Positions 28,279 to 37,786 are shown, numbered from the stretch's first letter. The stretch is DNA of 64,000 nucleotides from Mumia quercus (GCF_025506335.1 NZ_JANZYO010000002.1:110221-174220); one strand, 5' to 3'. A program made the numbers and translations. The notes: generated by a model from the sequence alone, not told the origin.

Positions 28279-28752
28279 ATGACGGAGCGCAGGACGAGCA
28301 ACGGGGCGATCCTCGACGAGGTGTCGAAGCGGATCATCGCCGAGCTGCAGATCGACGGGCGTCGCTCGTACGCCGCGATCGGCAAGGCGGTCGGCCTGTC
28401 CGAGGCGGCCGTACGACAGAGGGTCCAGAAGCTCACCGACGCCGGGATCATCCAGATCGTCGCCGTCACCGATCCTCTCGAGCTCGGCTTCGCACGTCAG
28501 GCGATGGTCGGGATCTGCGTGGACGGCGACGTCTTCGCCGTCACCGACGCCCTGGCGGCCATCCCCGAGCTCGACTACCTGGTGATCACCACGGGCCGGT
28601 TCGACGTCCTCGCCGAGATCGTGTGCGAGAGCGACGACGACCTCCTCGAGGTGATCACGAGCAAGGTGCGCGCGATCCCGGCGGTCACAAACACCGAGAC
28701 GTTCGTCTATCTTCGGCTCCGTAAGCAGACCTACGCCTGGGGCGTGCAGTAG
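28279..28752 (+). CDS. Lrp/AsnC family transcriptional regulator
   Basis: A 157-residue regulator. The N-terminal winged helix (LDEVSKRIIAELQIDGRRSYAAIGKAVGLSEAAVRQRVQKLTDAGII) is followed by the RAM ligand-binding domain with ITTGRFDVLAEIVCESDDDLLEVI. The likely effector is an amino acid or polyamine-derived metabolite. The ATG at 28279 is chosen from the domain start; CAGGAT lies six bases upstream. It is divergent from potD and therefore the prime candidate regulator of the polyamine locus. Confidence 0.95.
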   Translation: MTERRTSNGAILDEVSKRIIAELQIDGRRSYAAIGKAVGLSEAAVRQRVQKLTDAGIIQIVAVTDPLELGFARQAMVGICVDGDVFAVTDALAAIPELDYLVITTGRFDVLAEIVCESDDDLLEVITSKVRAIPAVTNTETFVYLRLRKQTYAWGVQ

Positions 28753-28764
28753 ACGCGAGCGAGA

Positions 28765-29253
28765 TCACGGTCGCGCGGCGAGCGCGGCCGCCTGGTCGCG
28801 CAGGACCTGGGTCGTCGCGCGCACCCACCGCTCGACGACTGCCAGCTCGGCATCGCTGAACTCCGCCGTCACCCCCGCCATCGCGCGCTGCAGGGCGTCG
28901 AACGCGGCCGCGACCTCCTCCGAAGGGCCCGCGGTCGCCTCGATGACCAGGCGTCGTCGGTCCTGCGGGTCGCGGGATCGGCGTACGAGTCCGGCCGCCT
29001 CGAGCCGGTCGACGAGACCGGTCACCGCCCCTGCGGTCAGAGCGGTGCGCTCAGCCAGCAGGCCAGCCGACATCGGGCCGTCCCGTCGGACGATCCCGAG
29101 CGCCTTGTGGTCGGCGGCAGAAAGGCCGAGCAGGGCCCCTACCGCCTCGTGAAAGCTGACGACGGCATCGCTGAGCTCGGCACCGAGGAGCACGCCCGCG
29201 ACGTCGCGGCCACCCGAAGTCTGGGAAGTCACTCCCCTATGGTGCCTTGCCAT
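28765..29253 (-). CDS. MarR family transcriptional regulator
   Basis: A 162-residue MarR protein. The winged helix spans LSAADHKALGIVRRDGPMSAGLLAERTALTAGAVTGLVDRLEAAGLVRRSRDPQDRRRLVIEAT, with the wing motif RDPQDRRR. Dimerisation helices lie at both ends. The ATG at 29253 has AAAGGA close upstream. A perfect palindrome directly in front of it (29259-29272) is the expected binding site for autorepression and for control of the divergent membrane protein gene. The effector is unknown. Confidence 0.92.
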   Translation of the reverse strand: MARHHRGVTSQTSGGRDVAGVLLGAELSDAVVSFHEAVGALLGLSAADHKALGIVRRDGPMSAGLLAERTALTAGAVTGLVDRLEAAGLVRRSRDPQDRRRLVIEATAGPSEEVAAAFDALQRAMAGVTAEFSDAELAVVERWVRATTQVLRDQAAALAARP

Positions 29254-29274
29254 TTTCCTTTAGGCATCTAAACT
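29247..29274 (+). promoter_or_regulatory. Promoter with MarR-type operator
   Basis: TTGCCA (29247-29252), a 16-base spacer and TAAACT (29269-29274) form a promoter whose start point would fall on the ATG at 29281, making the transcript leaderless. The perfect palindrome TTTAG-GCAT-CTAAA (29259-29272) covers the spacer and the -10 box. Binding of the adjacent MarR protein would block both divergent genes. Confidence 0.65.
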
Positions 29275-29280
29275 ATTTGG

Positions 29281-29820
29281 ATGACTGAATCATTTGCTGC
29301 CGCGACCTCGCTCCTGGCGGAGGCCGCACGCTTCTTCGTCAGGCACTACCCGATCGTCTTCGCGTTCGGCGCCCTTGCGTCCGTCCAGAGGTTCGTGTCC
29401 GTCAGCCGGTACGACGTGCCGCTGCTCACCGGGATCAGCGGGGAGCTCATCACGATGGCCGTCCGGATCGCGTTCGCGGTCTGGGTCGTCCGAGCCGTGC
29501 TGCGAGACCGCCCGGACCCGCCCACGACCTCGGCGGGAACCCTCGGGATCGTTCTCGCCAGCACCGCATACCTGGTGCTGATGACGCTCGTGTTCAAGGT
29601 CGGTCTCGACCTGATCGGGAGCCGCCTCGTGGCGGAGGCGCACCAGACGACCTACACGTCCTGGGAGCTCGCCCTCAAGAACGTGACCGTGATCCCGTTC
29701 GTGCTCGTCTGGATGGTGATCCTCGTGGTCGCGCTCGTCTCGAGACCCGCCACCGACCACGCCTCACCGCCGACGGTCACCCTCGAGCAGCCGTCCCCGG
29801 ACCGGCCCGCAGAGCGCTGA
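29281..29820 (+). CDS. Small integral membrane protein under MarR control
   Basis: A 179-residue protein with about four membrane helices (near residues 19-36, 52-74, 85-108 and 130-152) and a polar Pro/Ser-rich tail. I recognise no family. There is no Shine-Dalgarno site and the promoter places transcription start at the ATG. Divergence from a MarR gene with a shared operator suggests a stress- or ligand-induced membrane function. Its last 44 bases overlap the convergent gene that follows. Confidence 0.8.
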   Translation: MTESFAAATSLLAEAARFFVRHYPIVFAFGALASVQRFVSVSRYDVPLLTGISGELITMAVRIAFAVWVVRAVLRDRPDPPTTSAGTLGIVLASTAYLVLMTLVFKVGLDLIGSRLVAEAHQTTYTSWELALKNVTVIPFVLVWMVILVVALVSRPATDHASPPTVTLEQPSPDRPAER

Positions 29821-30475
29821 CCAGCCGGCGCACCTTGTCGCCACCCCAGGACTCCCCCGCCGTCAGCGTCGCGGCGAGGTCCACCGGCGACGCGAGCTCC
29901 CGGTGGTCGTGCGTCCCGTCCTCGGCCACGACGAACGCGGCGTCCGGCGCGACCGGCACGATCTCGGCCGGGTCCGTACCCCCTGCCTTCAGCGCCGGGG
30001 CCCACGCCACGTCGCGCGTCTCGAGCAGCGACCACGGCTCCGGCCGTACGACCACGACGGCGCGCGGACGTGCGGGGTCGAGGGCGTCGACCGCGGGCGC
30101 GACCGTCTCCATCTGCGCCCCCTCGGCCACCACCAGCGGTGCAGCGCTGGCAGACGCCATCGTCACGGGGTCGATCCCCACCCACGGCACGGCACCGATC
30201 CGCGCCGCGGCCAGCACCGCGACCGCCGTCTCGGCCGACACCGGAGCGGTCACCGCGACCGGGTCGTCACGGCGTACGCCGAGCGCGCGCAGCAGACCGC
30301 CGAAAGCTGCCGCCCGCTCCAGCAGCACGGCGTAGGACAGCACCTCGTCACCGAGGTCGAGCGCGGGCTCGTCGGCACGACCGAGGACGACCTGCCGGTC
30401 GAGCGCGTCGTACACGGCGTTGAGCATGCCCGTGCTGCCCTCGGCAGGACGGGAGAACCAGGTCGGATCGGTCAT
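29777..30475 (-). CDS. Short acyl-CoA-synthetase-like protein (N-terminal part only)
   Basis: A 232-residue protein whose first half resembles the N-terminus of acetyl-/propionyl-CoA synthetases (WFSRPAEGSTGMLNAVYDALDRQVVLGRADEPAL, then LLRALGVRRDDPVAVTAPVSAETAVAVLAAARIGAVPWV). The adenylation P-loop (TSGTTG-x-PKG), the A5-A10 motifs and the C-terminal lid domain are missing; only a vague EDGTHDHREL stands near the P-loop position. It cannot be a complete ligase. The reading frame is clean and coupled by ATGA to the gene upstream, so it may be a maintained derivative rather than a fresh pseudogene. The region beyond its stop is used by another gene on the opposite strand. Confidence 0.68.
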   Translation of the reverse strand: MTDPTWFSRPAEGSTGMLNAVYDALDRQVVLGRADEPALDLGDEVLSYAVLLERAAAFGGLLRALGVRRDDPVAVTAPVSAETAVAVLAAARIGAVPWVGIDPVTMASASAAPLVVAEGAQMETVAPAVDALDPARPRAVVVVRPEPWSLLETRDVAWAPALKAGGTDPAEIVPVAPDAAFVVAEDGTHDHRELASPVDLAATLTAGESWGGDKVRRLVSALRAGPGTAARG

Positions 30476-30867
30476 CGGGGGTCTCCGGTCGTCGGGGGCG
30501 CGGACGGCAGGGCACACTGTGGCGTGCCGCCGGGAAGCTGGTGCCGGTGCGCGGCGATCCAGCGGTAGACGGGCCAGGCGAGCGCCGTCACCGGGCGCAG
30601 TCCCAGGAGCGCGCCGGCGAGCGGCCACGGGCGACGGGCCGTCCGCAGGTACGCGGCGATCGCCACGGGACCGGCAGCCTGCCGCGCGTCGTCGACCCAC
30701 TGCACCGCCTCCGCGCACTGCGCGGCCGTGAGCCGGAGAGCGTCGAGATCGGCGTGCTGCCAGGCGACCACGTGCGCGCGACGAGACGGAGCCCACCGCT
30801 GCAGCCACCGCGCGCTGCTCGAGCAGAACGCGCAGTCTCCGTCGAAGACCAGGACCGCGGTCATCAT
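30472..30867 (-). CDS. DUF393 thiol-disulfide-oxidoreductase-like protein
   Basis: A 131-residue protein of the DUF393 family. The thioredoxin-like redox motif is in FDGDCAFCSS (Cys-x-x-Cys) right at the N-terminus, followed by the usual W-x-Q-x and GPVAIAAYLRT segments and a C-terminal VYRWIAAHRHQLPGG. Redox role is inferred; substrates are unknown. Starts at 30867 and 30864 are both possible (ATGATGA overlap with the upstream stop). Confidence 0.85.
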   Translation of the reverse strand: MMTAVLVFDGDCAFCSSSARWLQRWAPSRRAHVVAWQHADLDALRLTAAQCAEAVQWVDDARQAAGPVAIAAYLRTARRPWPLAGALLGLRPVTALAWPVYRWIAAHRHQLPGGTPQCALPSAPPTTGDPR

Positions 30868-31592
30868 CGCCCTCGGAACACCGGAGCCCGCTTCTCGGCA
30901 CGCGCCGCGGCGGCCTCGCGTACGTCGTCGCTCGTCCAGCACGCCTCCCAGCCCTCGCGGATGCGCGCGTCCGCCTCGGGGTGTCCGGGGACGGAGTTGA
31001 GGACGAGCTTGTTGTACGCGAGGGTCAGCGGCGCGAACGACGCGATCTCCTGCGCCCACTCGTTCGCGACCTCGAGGTCGCCGAGACGGTCGGCCAGCCC
31101 GCGCGCGTACGCCGTCTCGGCGTCGAGCGTGTCGGCGCCGATCATGAGCGCCTTGGCGGTCCCTGCCCCCGCGACCGCCGCGAGCGTACGGATGGTCCAG
31201 GTGTCGACGGCCATGCCGTTGCGGGCGGTCGGGACGGCGAACTTCGCCGTCGGCGCCGCGACGCGCAGGTCGCACGCGAGCGCGAGCTGGGTGCCGGCAC
31301 CGATCGCCGGCCCGTTGACCGCAGCGATCACGGGCAGGTCCACCTCGGTGAGCGCCGTCAGCATCCCGTACAGCCCCTCGATGAACGCGTCGCCGTACAC
31401 GCCGGTGAGGTCGGCGCCGGCGCAGAAGCTGCTGCCCTGTCCGGTGACGACCACCGCGCGGGTGCCGTCGCCGCTGGCGGCCCGCACCGCCTCGCGTACC
31501 TCGACGCAGGTGTCGAGGTCGAGCGCGTTGCGGCGCTCGGGCCGACGCAGCTCGATCTGGGTGACGTCACCCGTACGGGTCACCTCGATCAC
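30864..31592 (-). CDS. Enoyl-CoA hydratase/isomerase family protein
   Basis: A 242-residue crotonase-fold protein. The oxyanion-hole motifs are SFCAGADLTGVYG and NGPAIGAGTQLALACDLRVA. The first catalytic Glu of classical hydratases (near AGTQLAL) is not seen and the second position lies in ARNGMAVDTW, so the reaction may differ from simple hydration. The GTG at 31592 has GAGGAG five bases upstream and overlaps the HAD stop as GTGA. It is in the same run as the DUF393 and short synthetase-like genes. Confidence 0.9.
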   Translation of the reverse strand: MIEVTRTGDVTQIELRRPERRNALDLDTCVEVREAVRAASGDGTRAVVVTGQGSSFCAGADLTGVYGDAFIEGLYGMLTALTEVDLPVIAAVNGPAIGAGTQLALACDLRVAAPTAKFAVPTARNGMAVDTWTIRTLAAVAGAGTAKALMIGADTLDAETAYARGLADRLGDLEVANEWAQEIASFAPLTLAYNKLVLNSVPGHPEADARIREGWEACWTSDDVREAAAARAEKRAPVFRGR

Positions 31593-32464
31593 GGAAGCTC
31601 CTCGTGCTCGGCGGGGACGGGCGCACGTCGCGCCTCGCGTCCCCGGTCGCGGCTGATGCGGTCCAGGATGGCAGCCACCCCGTCCTCGTCGTTCGTCGCC
31701 ACCACCTCGTGGACGCTCGCGAGGACCTCGTGGTGGGCGTTGGCGACGGCGAAGGCGCGCCCGGCCCACCGCAGCATCGGCAGGTCGTTGGGCATGTCGC
31801 CGACCGCCCACACCTCGTCGCGCGCGTACCCGTGCTGCGTCGTCCAGGCAGCCAGCCCCGACGCCTTGGTGACGCCGCGGGCGGTGATCTCGGCGAGGCC
31901 GATCGCGCCGGAGAAGCCCAGCTCGGCGCGCCCCGCCAACGCCTCGGCGACCCGCTGGTGGAACACCTCGGGGTCGCTGCCGTCGAGCTTCGCGAGCAGC
32001 TTGCCCGCCGGGCGGGAGGCGATCGCTTCCCAGTCGTCGACGTCGTCACCCGCCGGGCGCTCCCGCACGTACGCGAAGCGTTCCTCGCGGCGCATGCCGT
32101 CAGCGCGCTCGACGGCGAACGCGATCCCGGGGACCGCCCTGCGCAGCACCTCCCCGAGCTCGCGCAAGGCGTCGGGGGCGAGCGTGCCGACCTCCGTCAC
32201 CGTCCGGCTGGCGACGTGGTAGACGAACGCGCCGTTCGCGCTCAGGGCGACTCCGCCCGTCGCGTCACCGACGGCGTCGGCCAGGTCGTCGAGCCAGCGG
32301 GGAGGACGGGCGGTGACGAAGACGGTCGGGACTCCCGACTCCTCCGCCGCCGCGATCGCCTCGCGGGTGCGGGTCGACAGCGTCCCGTCGGAGCGCAGCA
32401 GGGTGCCGTCGAGGTCGGTGGCGAGGAGCGTCGCGGGAGGCGCCACCCCTGGGTGGTCAGGCAT
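31589..32464 (-). CDS. HAD-superfamily phosphatase (Cof type)
   Basis: A 291-residue HAD hydrolase. Motif I is [15 protein letters not shown] (nucleophile Asp), motif II FVTARPP, the conserved Lys lies in [10 protein letters not shown] and motif IV is [12 protein letters not shown]. The large C2B cap between motifs II and III marks the Cof/YidA group that dephosphorylates sugar phosphates or cofactors. Its start overlaps the end of rlmN by 8 bases. Confidence 0.92.
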   Translation of the reverse strand: MPDHPGVAPPATLLATDLDGTLLRSDGTLSTRTREAIAAAEESGVPTVFVTARPPRWLDDLADAVGDATGGVALSANGAFVYHVASRTVTEVGTLAPDALRELGEVLRRAVPGIAFAVERADGMRREERFAYVRERPAGDDVDDWEAIASRPAGKLLAKLDGSDPEVFHQRVAEALAGRAELGFSGAIGLAEITARGVTKASGLAAWTTQHGYARDEVWAVGDMPNDLPMLRWAGRAFAVANAHHEVLASVHEVVATNDEDGVAAILDRISRDRGREARRAPVPAEHEELP

Positions 32465-33587
32465 CGGCCGCCGCGAGCTGGCCGCACGCGCCGTCGATCT
32501 CCTGGCCGCGCGTGTCGCGGACGGTCGTCGGGATGCCCTTCGCCTCGAGCCGACGGACGAACTCGCGTTCGTCCTCGGGCCGCGAGGCGGTCCAGATCGA
32601 GCCGGGCGTCGGGTTGAGCGGGATGAGGTTCACGTGGACCCAGCCCCAGTCCCCGTACGAGCGGAGGAGGTCGCCGAGCATGTCCGCACGCCACGCCTGG
32701 TCGTTGATGTCCTTGATGAGCGCGTACTCGATCGAGACGCGGCGCTTGGTCACCCGGGCGTACTCCCACGCGGCCTCGACGGCCTCGGCGACCTTGAAGC
32801 GGGTGTTGATCGGCACCAGCTCGTCGCGCAGCTCGTCGTCGGGGGCGTGCAGCGAGAGGGCCAGCGTGACCGGGATGCCCTCGGTCGTGAGCTGCTTGAT
32901 GCGAGGGACCAGACCGACCGTGCTCACGGTGATGTTGCGCGCCGACATGCCGAGGCCCGCCGGGCCGTCGTCGACCATCCGGCGGACGGCGCCGATCACG
33001 GCCTTGTAGTTGGCCATCGGCTCGCCCATGCCCATGAACACGACGTTGGAGAGCCGTCCGGGGCCACCGGGGATCTCGCCGCGCGCCATCGCCCGGGCGC
33101 CGTCGACGACCTGCTCGATGATCTCGCCCGTCGACATGTTGCGCTGCAGGCCGCCCTGGCCGGTGGCGCAGAAGGGACACGCCATGCCGCAGCCGGCCTG
33201 GCTCGAGACGCAGATGGTCGCGCGGTCGGGATAGCGCATGAGGACCGACTCGACGAGCGCGCCGTCGAAGAGGCGCCACAGCGTCTTGCGGGTGGTGCCG
33301 CGGTCGGCCTCGAGCGTGCGTACGGGGCTGATCAGCGTCGGGAGCATGCCCTCGACGAGCTGCTCGCGGATGCCCGCTGGAAGGTCGGTCATCTCGGCCG
33401 GGTCGGAGACCAGGCGGGTGAAGTAGTGCGTCGACAGCTGCTTGGCGCGGTACCCAGGGAGCCCGAGGGCCTCGACCGCCTCCTTGCGGGCATCGAGGTC
33501 GAGGTCGGCGAGGTGCCGCGGCGGCTTGCCCCGCCCCTTGGGCTGCTCGAAGACGAGCGGGAGCGGGTTCGGATTCACGTCAGACAT
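32457..33587 (-). CDS. rlmN: 23S rRNA (adenine2503-C2)-/tRNA methyltransferase RlmN
   Basis: A 376-residue radical-SAM enzyme that methylates A2503 of 23S rRNA and A37 of some tRNAs. The cluster motif CGMACPFC lies near residues 131-138 in [19 protein letters not shown]. The methyl-carrying Cys is in the C-terminal [11 protein letters not shown], and GMGEPMANY is the SAM-binding motif. It is separated from cdsA by 60 bases, in the same order as Rv2880c-Rv2881c. Confidence 0.97.
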   Translation of the reverse strand: MSDVNPNPLPLVFEQPKGRGKPPRHLADLDLDARKEAVEALGLPGYRAKQLSTHYFTRLVSDPAEMTDLPAGIREQLVEGMLPTLISPVRTLEADRGTTRKTLWRLFDGALVESVLMRYPDRATICVSSQAGCGMACPFCATGQGGLQRNMSTGEIIEQVVDGARAMARGEIPGGPGRLSNVVFMGMGEPMANYKAVIGAVRRMVDDGPAGLGMSARNITVSTVGLVPRIKQLTTEGIPVTLALSLHAPDDELRDELVPINTRFKVAEAVEAAWEYARVTKRRVSIEYALIKDINDQAWRADMLGDLLRSYGDWGWVHVNLIPLNPTPGSIWTASRPEDEREFVRRLEAKGIPTTVRDTRGQEIDGACGQLAAADA

Positions 33588-33647
33588 GTCGCAGCCATTC
33601 TCCCATCCCGATCCAACCGCGCGCGTCCCCGCGCTCCCGCAGCGTGA

Positions 33648-34490
33648 TCAGGAGACGGGGACGAGGAAGTGCAGGACCAGCCAGCAGACGGGGGCGACCG
33701 CGAGGAGCGAGTCGAGCCGGTCCATGAGACCGCCGTGGCCCGGGAGAAGGTCGCTCATGTCCTTGATGCCGACGTCGCGCTTGATCATCGACTCGGAGAG
33801 GTCGCCGAGCGTCGCCATCGCGACCGCGGCGAGACCGAGGATCACACCGACCCACCAACGACCGTCGAGCGCGAACACCACGCAGAGCACGCCGGCGAGG
33901 ACGCAGCCGAGGACGGAACCGCCGAAACCCTCCCACGACTTCTTCGGGCTGATCGTCGGCGCCATCGGGTGCTTGCCGAGCTTGTAGCCGGCGGCGTAGC
34001 CGAAGATGTCCGAGGCGATCGTGATGAGGATGAACGTGACGATGCGCCAGGCGCCGTCGTCCTCGGCCGCCATGAGCACGACGAACGACCCGAGCACCGG
34101 GACGTACCCGAAGATGAAGACGGCTGCCGAGGCGTCCCTGACGAAGCCGTCGGCGCCGTCCGGCATCCGGTAGACGAAGATGCCGAGCACGGTCAACGCC
34201 GTGCCGATCGCGATCGCCTCAGTGCCCCCGGCGTACGCGGCCCCGAGGGTCGCGAGCCCGCCCGCCATCAGCGGCGGCAGCGGGACGGTGATGCCGGCCT
34301 TGCGCAGCGCGCCGGCGAGCTCCCAGATCGCCACGGCGCCCGCGGCCAGCACGACGACCACGAACAGCGCCTTCACGAAGAAGAGCGACAGGACGACGGC
34401 GGCCCCGAGGCCGACGCCGACCCCGATCGCGGCAGGCAGGTTGCGCCCGCCGCGCTGCCGTGGCGCTGCGGGGACGTCCGGAGTGCTCAT
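33648..34490 (-). CDS. cdsA: Phosphatidate cytidylyltransferase
   Basis: A 280-residue membrane enzyme that makes CDP-diacylglycerol for phospholipid synthesis. About eight helices are followed by the family signature ESMIKRDVGIKDMSDLLPGHGGLMDRLDS (the S-x8-K-R-x4-K-D-x5-GHGG-x2-DR-x-D pattern). The N-terminal 20 residues are polar. Its ATG overlaps the frr stop as TGATG. Confidence 0.97.
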   Translation of the reverse strand: MSTPDVPAAPRQRGGRNLPAAIGVGVGLGAAVVLSLFFVKALFVVVVLAAGAVAIWELAGALRKAGITVPLPPLMAGGLATLGAAYAGGTEAIAIGTALTVLGIFVYRMPDGADGFVRDASAAVFIFGYVPVLGSFVVLMAAEDDGAWRIVTFILITIASDIFGYAAGYKLGKHPMAPTISPKKSWEGFGGSVLGCVLAGVLCVVFALDGRWWVGVILGLAAVAMATLGDLSESMIKRDVGIKDMSDLLPGHGGLMDRLDSLLAVAPVCWLVLHFLVPVS

Positions 34491-35047
34491 CAGACTTCGA
34501 GCAGCTCCTGCTCCTTGTTCTTCAGGAGCTCGTCGATGTGGTCGACGTGCTTCTTGGTGAGGCCGTCGAGGCGCTTCTCTGCGGCAGTGACGTCGTCCTG
34601 GCCGATCTCACCGTCCTTCTCGGCCTTGTCCATCGCCTGCTTGGCGGAGCGGCGGATGTTGCGGACCGCGACGCGGCCCTCCTCCGCCTTGGACTTGGCG
34701 AGCTTGATGTACTCCTTGCGGCGCTCTTCGGTCAGCTGCGGGAGCACCAGACGGAGGACCTTGCCGTCGTCGGTCGGGTTGACGCCGAGGTCGGAGTCAC
34801 GGATCGACTTCTCGATCGCGGCCTTCGCCCCCATGTCGTACGGGCTGATGATGACGACGCGCGGCTCGGGGATCTGGAACCCGGCGAGCTGCTGGATGGG
34901 CGTGGGCGTGCCGTAGTAGTCGGCCGTGATCTTCGCGAACATCGCGGGGTGCGCGCGTCCGGTGCGGATCGCGGCGAACTCCTCGCGCGCGTGCTCGACA
35001 GCCTTGTCCATCTTGGTGTCGGCGTCGCGCAGGGTCTCGTCAATCAC
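34490..35047 (-). CDS. frr: Ribosome recycling factor
   Basis: A 185-residue factor that splits post-termination ribosomes with EF-G. The two-domain pattern is intact: helix MDKAVEHAREEFAAIRTGRAHP, the LAGFQIPEPRVVIISPYD strand region and the C-terminal DELLKNKEQELLEV. It starts at GTG 35047 with AGGAG seven bases upstream. Confidence 0.98.
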   Translation of the reverse strand: MIDETLRDADTKMDKAVEHAREEFAAIRTGRAHPAMFAKITADYYGTPTPIQQLAGFQIPEPRVVIISPYDMGAKAAIEKSIRDSDLGVNPTDDGKVLRLVLPQLTEERRKEYIKLAKSKAEEGRVAVRNIRRSAKQAMDKAEKDGEIGQDDVTAAEKRLDGLTKKHVDHIDELLKNKEQELLEV

Positions 35048-35080
35048 TGGCCTGCTCCTTCGTCTGAGGTCTCTGGTCGA

Positions 35081-35842
35081 TCAGTCTGCGTAGACCAGCG
35101 TGCCGATCTTCTCACCTCGCAGGACCTGGGAGATGTTGCCCTCTCCCTCGATCCCGAAGACGCGCATCGGCAGCTTGTTCTCCATCAGCAGGGCGAAGGC
35201 CGTCGCGTCGGCGACCCGCAGTCCGCGCTGGAGGGCCTCGCCGTACGAGATGGAGTCGATCTTGGTCGCGCTGGAGTCTTGGTGCGGGTCGGCGGTGTAG
35301 ACACCGTCGACGCCGTTCTTGCCCATCAGGACCTCGTCGGCCTTCACCTCGAGCGCACGCTGCGCCGAGACGGTGTCGGTGGAGAAGTACGGCATCCCCG
35401 CACCCGCACCGAAGATGACGACACGGCCCTTCTCGAGGTGACGGATCGCGCGCCGCGGGATGTACGGCTCGGCGACCTGCCCCATCGTGATGGCGGTCTG
35501 GACGCGGGTGTCGATGCCCTGCTTCTCCAGGAAGTCCTGGAGCGCGAGGCAGTTCATGACGATGCCGAGCATCCCCATGTAGTCGGCGCGGGCCCGGTCC
35601 ATCCCGCGCTGCTGGAGCTCGGCGCCGCGGAAGAAGTTGCCGCCGCCGATGACGATGGCGATCTCGACGCCGGCGGCCACTCCCTCGGAGATCTGCCGGG
35701 CGATCATGTTGACGACGTCCGGGTCGACCCCGAGGCTTCCGCCGCCGAAAGCCTCTCCCGAGAGCTTCAGCAGCACCCGTCGGGGCCTGTCCTCCGCAGA
35801 CACGGAAGCCGGCGGGTCGACTGTCCTTGCTTGGTCCACCAC
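35081..35842 (-). CDS. pyrH: UMP kinase
   Basis: A 253-residue UMP kinase of the amino-acid-kinase fold. Motifs: [12 protein letters not shown] (ATP), [11 protein letters not shown] (UMP), [32 protein letters not shown]. About 18 residues precede the conserved core, so the start may be a later GTG, but GTG 35842 has an acceptable GGAGG upstream. It lies 33 bases before frr. Confidence 0.97.
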   Translation of the reverse strand: MVDQARTVDPPASVSAEDRPRRVLLKLSGEAFGGGSLGVDPDVVNMIARQISEGVAAGVEIAIVIGGGNFFRGAELQQRGMDRARADYMGMLGIVMNCLALQDFLEKQGIDTRVQTAITMGQVAEPYIPRRAIRHLEKGRVVIFGAGAGMPYFSTDTVSAQRALEVKADEVLMGKNGVDGVYTADPHQDSSATKIDSISYGEALQRGLRVADATAFALLMENKLPMRVFGIEGEGNISQVLRGEKIGTLVYAD

Positions 35843-35892
35843 ACCGGCCTCCGTCTCGTACGTCGTCAGTTCATCGTCGCCGATCTGGCGCG

Positions 35893-36717
35893 TCAGGCGC
35901 CGATCTCGATGTGCGCGAAGCGCGTCACGGTGAGGCCGGCCTCGTCGAGGACCTGCTTCACCGACTTCTTCTGCTCGGTGACCGAAGGCTGCTCGAGCAG
36001 GACGAAGTCCTTGTAGAACGCGTTGACCTTGCCGTCGACGATCTTGGAGATCGCCTGCTCCGGCTTGCCCTCCTCGCGGGCGGCGGCCTCGGCGATCTCG
36101 CGCTCCTTGGCGACGACGTCCGCCGGGACCTCGTCACGCGTGAGGTAGCGCGGGCGCATCGCGGCGACCTGCATGGCCACGCTGCGCGCGACCTCCTCCT
36201 CGCCCTCGCCCTCGAACTCGATGAGGACGCCGACGGCCGGCGGCAGGTCGCTCGCGCGACGGTGCAGGTAGGTCGCGACCTTGCCCGTGCCGTCGACCAC
36301 GGCCACGCGGCCGAGCTCGAGCTTCTCGCCGATGATCGCGGCCAGGCCGGAGATCTTCTCGGCGACCGTGACGCCGTCACCGGTGTCGGTGGCCGCGAAC
36401 GCCGCCGCGTCGGCCGGCTTGGTCGCGTCGGCCAGCGCCGCGAGCTCCTCGGCGAGCGCGATGAACTGCTCGTTCTTGGCGACGAAGTCGGTCTCGGCGT
36501 TCAGCTCGACGAGCGCGTTGCCCGAGGCCGCGACCAGACCGGCCGTCGCCTCGCGCTCAGCACCACGCTTCTCGGCCTTGGCCTGACCGTGGACGCGGAG
36601 GAACTCCACGGCCTTGTCGTAGTCGCCGTCGGCCTCGGTGAGCGCCTTCTTGGCGTCCATCATGCCCGCGCCGGTGGCGTCGCGGAGCTTCTTCACCTCT
36701 GCTGCGGTGATTGCCAT
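35893..36717 (-). CDS. tsf: Elongation factor Ts
   Basis: A 274-residue EF-Tu nucleotide exchange factor. The N-terminal UBA-like domain ([37 protein letters not shown]) carries the signature, and the core has [14 protein letters not shown]. Length matches other actinobacteria. It follows rpsB by 103 bases and precedes pyrH. Confidence 0.98.
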   Translation of the reverse strand: MAITAAEVKKLRDATGAGMMDAKKALTEADGDYDKAVEFLRVHGQAKAEKRGAEREATAGLVAASGNALVELNAETDFVAKNEQFIALAEELAALADATKPADAAAFAATDTGDGVTVAEKISGLAAIIGEKLELGRVAVVDGTGKVATYLHRRASDLPPAVGVLIEFEGEGEEEVARSVAMQVAAMRPRYLTRDEVPADVVAKEREIAEAAAREEGKPEQAISKIVDGKVNAFYKDFVLLEQPSVTEQKKSVKQVLDEAGLTVTRFAHIEIGA

Positions 36718-36820
36718 CTGTTTCTCTTCTCGTCGTGTGTCCGTGGCCGGCGGACCGGCCGGGGTGATGTCGCGTGGCCGGACGAGCCGGCCCAGGTGAC
36801 GCGCCGAACCGCAGAGCGGA

Positions 36821-37735
36821 TCAGGCGTCGGCGGGCTTGCCCTCGGCGAGGTTCTCCTCGGCCACGGCGGTCTCCTCGGCGACCTCGGCCGGGGTGTCGT
36901 CGGCGCTGGCCGACGCCTGGACCTCGGCCTCGGCGACCTCGGTGGTGGCCGGGTCGGTGCCCTGCGCGAGCTCGCGCTCCCACTCGGCGAGCGGCTCGCC
37001 GGCGGCGACGGCCTCGCTGGCCTCGGCGGCGTCCTCACGGCCGGCGCCGCGGGCGATCAGGCCCTCGCCGACGGCGTCGGCGACGACGCGGGTCAGCAGC
37101 GTCACGGAGCGGATCGCGTCGTCGTTGCCCGGGATCGGGTAGTCGACGTCGTCGGGGTCGCAGTTGGTGTCGAGGATCGCGACGACCGGGATGCCCAGCT
37201 TCTTGGCCTCGTCGACCGCCAGGTGCTCCTTCTTGGTGTCGATGATCCACAGCGCCGACGGCGTACGGCTCATGTCACGGATGCCGCCCAGGGTGCGGTC
37301 GAGCTTGTCGTGCTCGCGCTTGAGCTGGAGGAGCTCCTTCTTGGTGCGGCCCGAGCCGGCGACGTCGTCGAAGTCGACCTCGTCGAGCTCCTTGAGGCGC
37401 TTGATCCGCTCGTGGACGGTCGAGAAGTTGGTGAGCATGCCGCCGAGCCAGCGGTGGTTGACGTACGGCATGCCGACGCGCGTGGCCTGCTCGGTGATGG
37501 CCTCCTGCGCCTGGCGCTTGGTGCCGACGAACAGGATCGTCCCGCCACGGGCGACCGTGGTCTTCACGAAGTCGTACGCGCGGTCGATGTAGGCCAGCGA
37601 CTGCTGCAGGTCGATGATGTAGATGCCGTTGCGCTCGGTGAGGATGAAGCGCTTCATCTTGGGGTTCCAGCGGCGGGTCTGGTGCCCGAAGTGGACACCG
37701 CTCTCGAGCAGCTGGCGCATGGACACGACGGCCAT
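36821..37735 (-). CDS. rpsB: 30S ribosomal protein S2
   Basis: S2 of the small subunit. Motifs are [57 protein letters not shown] and the [30 protein letters not shown] signature. The 304-residue protein has an acidic Ala/Glu-rich tail of about 75 residues after the core, common in Propionibacteriales and related groups. A 245-base region upstream holds its promoter and leader. Confidence 0.98.
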   Translation of the reverse strand: MAVVSMRQLLESGVHFGHQTRRWNPKMKRFILTERNGIYIIDLQQSLAYIDRAYDFVKTTVARGGTILFVGTKRQAQEAITEQATRVGMPYVNHRWLGGMLTNFSTVHERIKRLKELDEVDFDDVAGSGRTKKELLQLKREHDKLDRTLGGIRDMSRTPSALWIIDTKKEHLAVDEAKKLGIPVVAILDTNCDPDDVDYPIPGNDDAIRSVTLLTRVVADAVGEGLIARGAGREDAAEASEAVAAGEPLAEWERELAQGTDPATTEVAEAEVQASASADDTPAEVAEETAVAEENLAEGKPADA

Positions 37736-37786
37736 GACGTTCCTCTTTCTCTGCTGGACGCACGGGTGCGCCCGGTCCTGGTTGAC

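Noticed and set aside
29281-29776. Remainder of the truncated acyl-CoA-synthetase-like gene after a frameshift
   Set aside because: The minus-strand frames here show no adenylation motifs, and the plus strand encodes a membrane protein with its own promoter.
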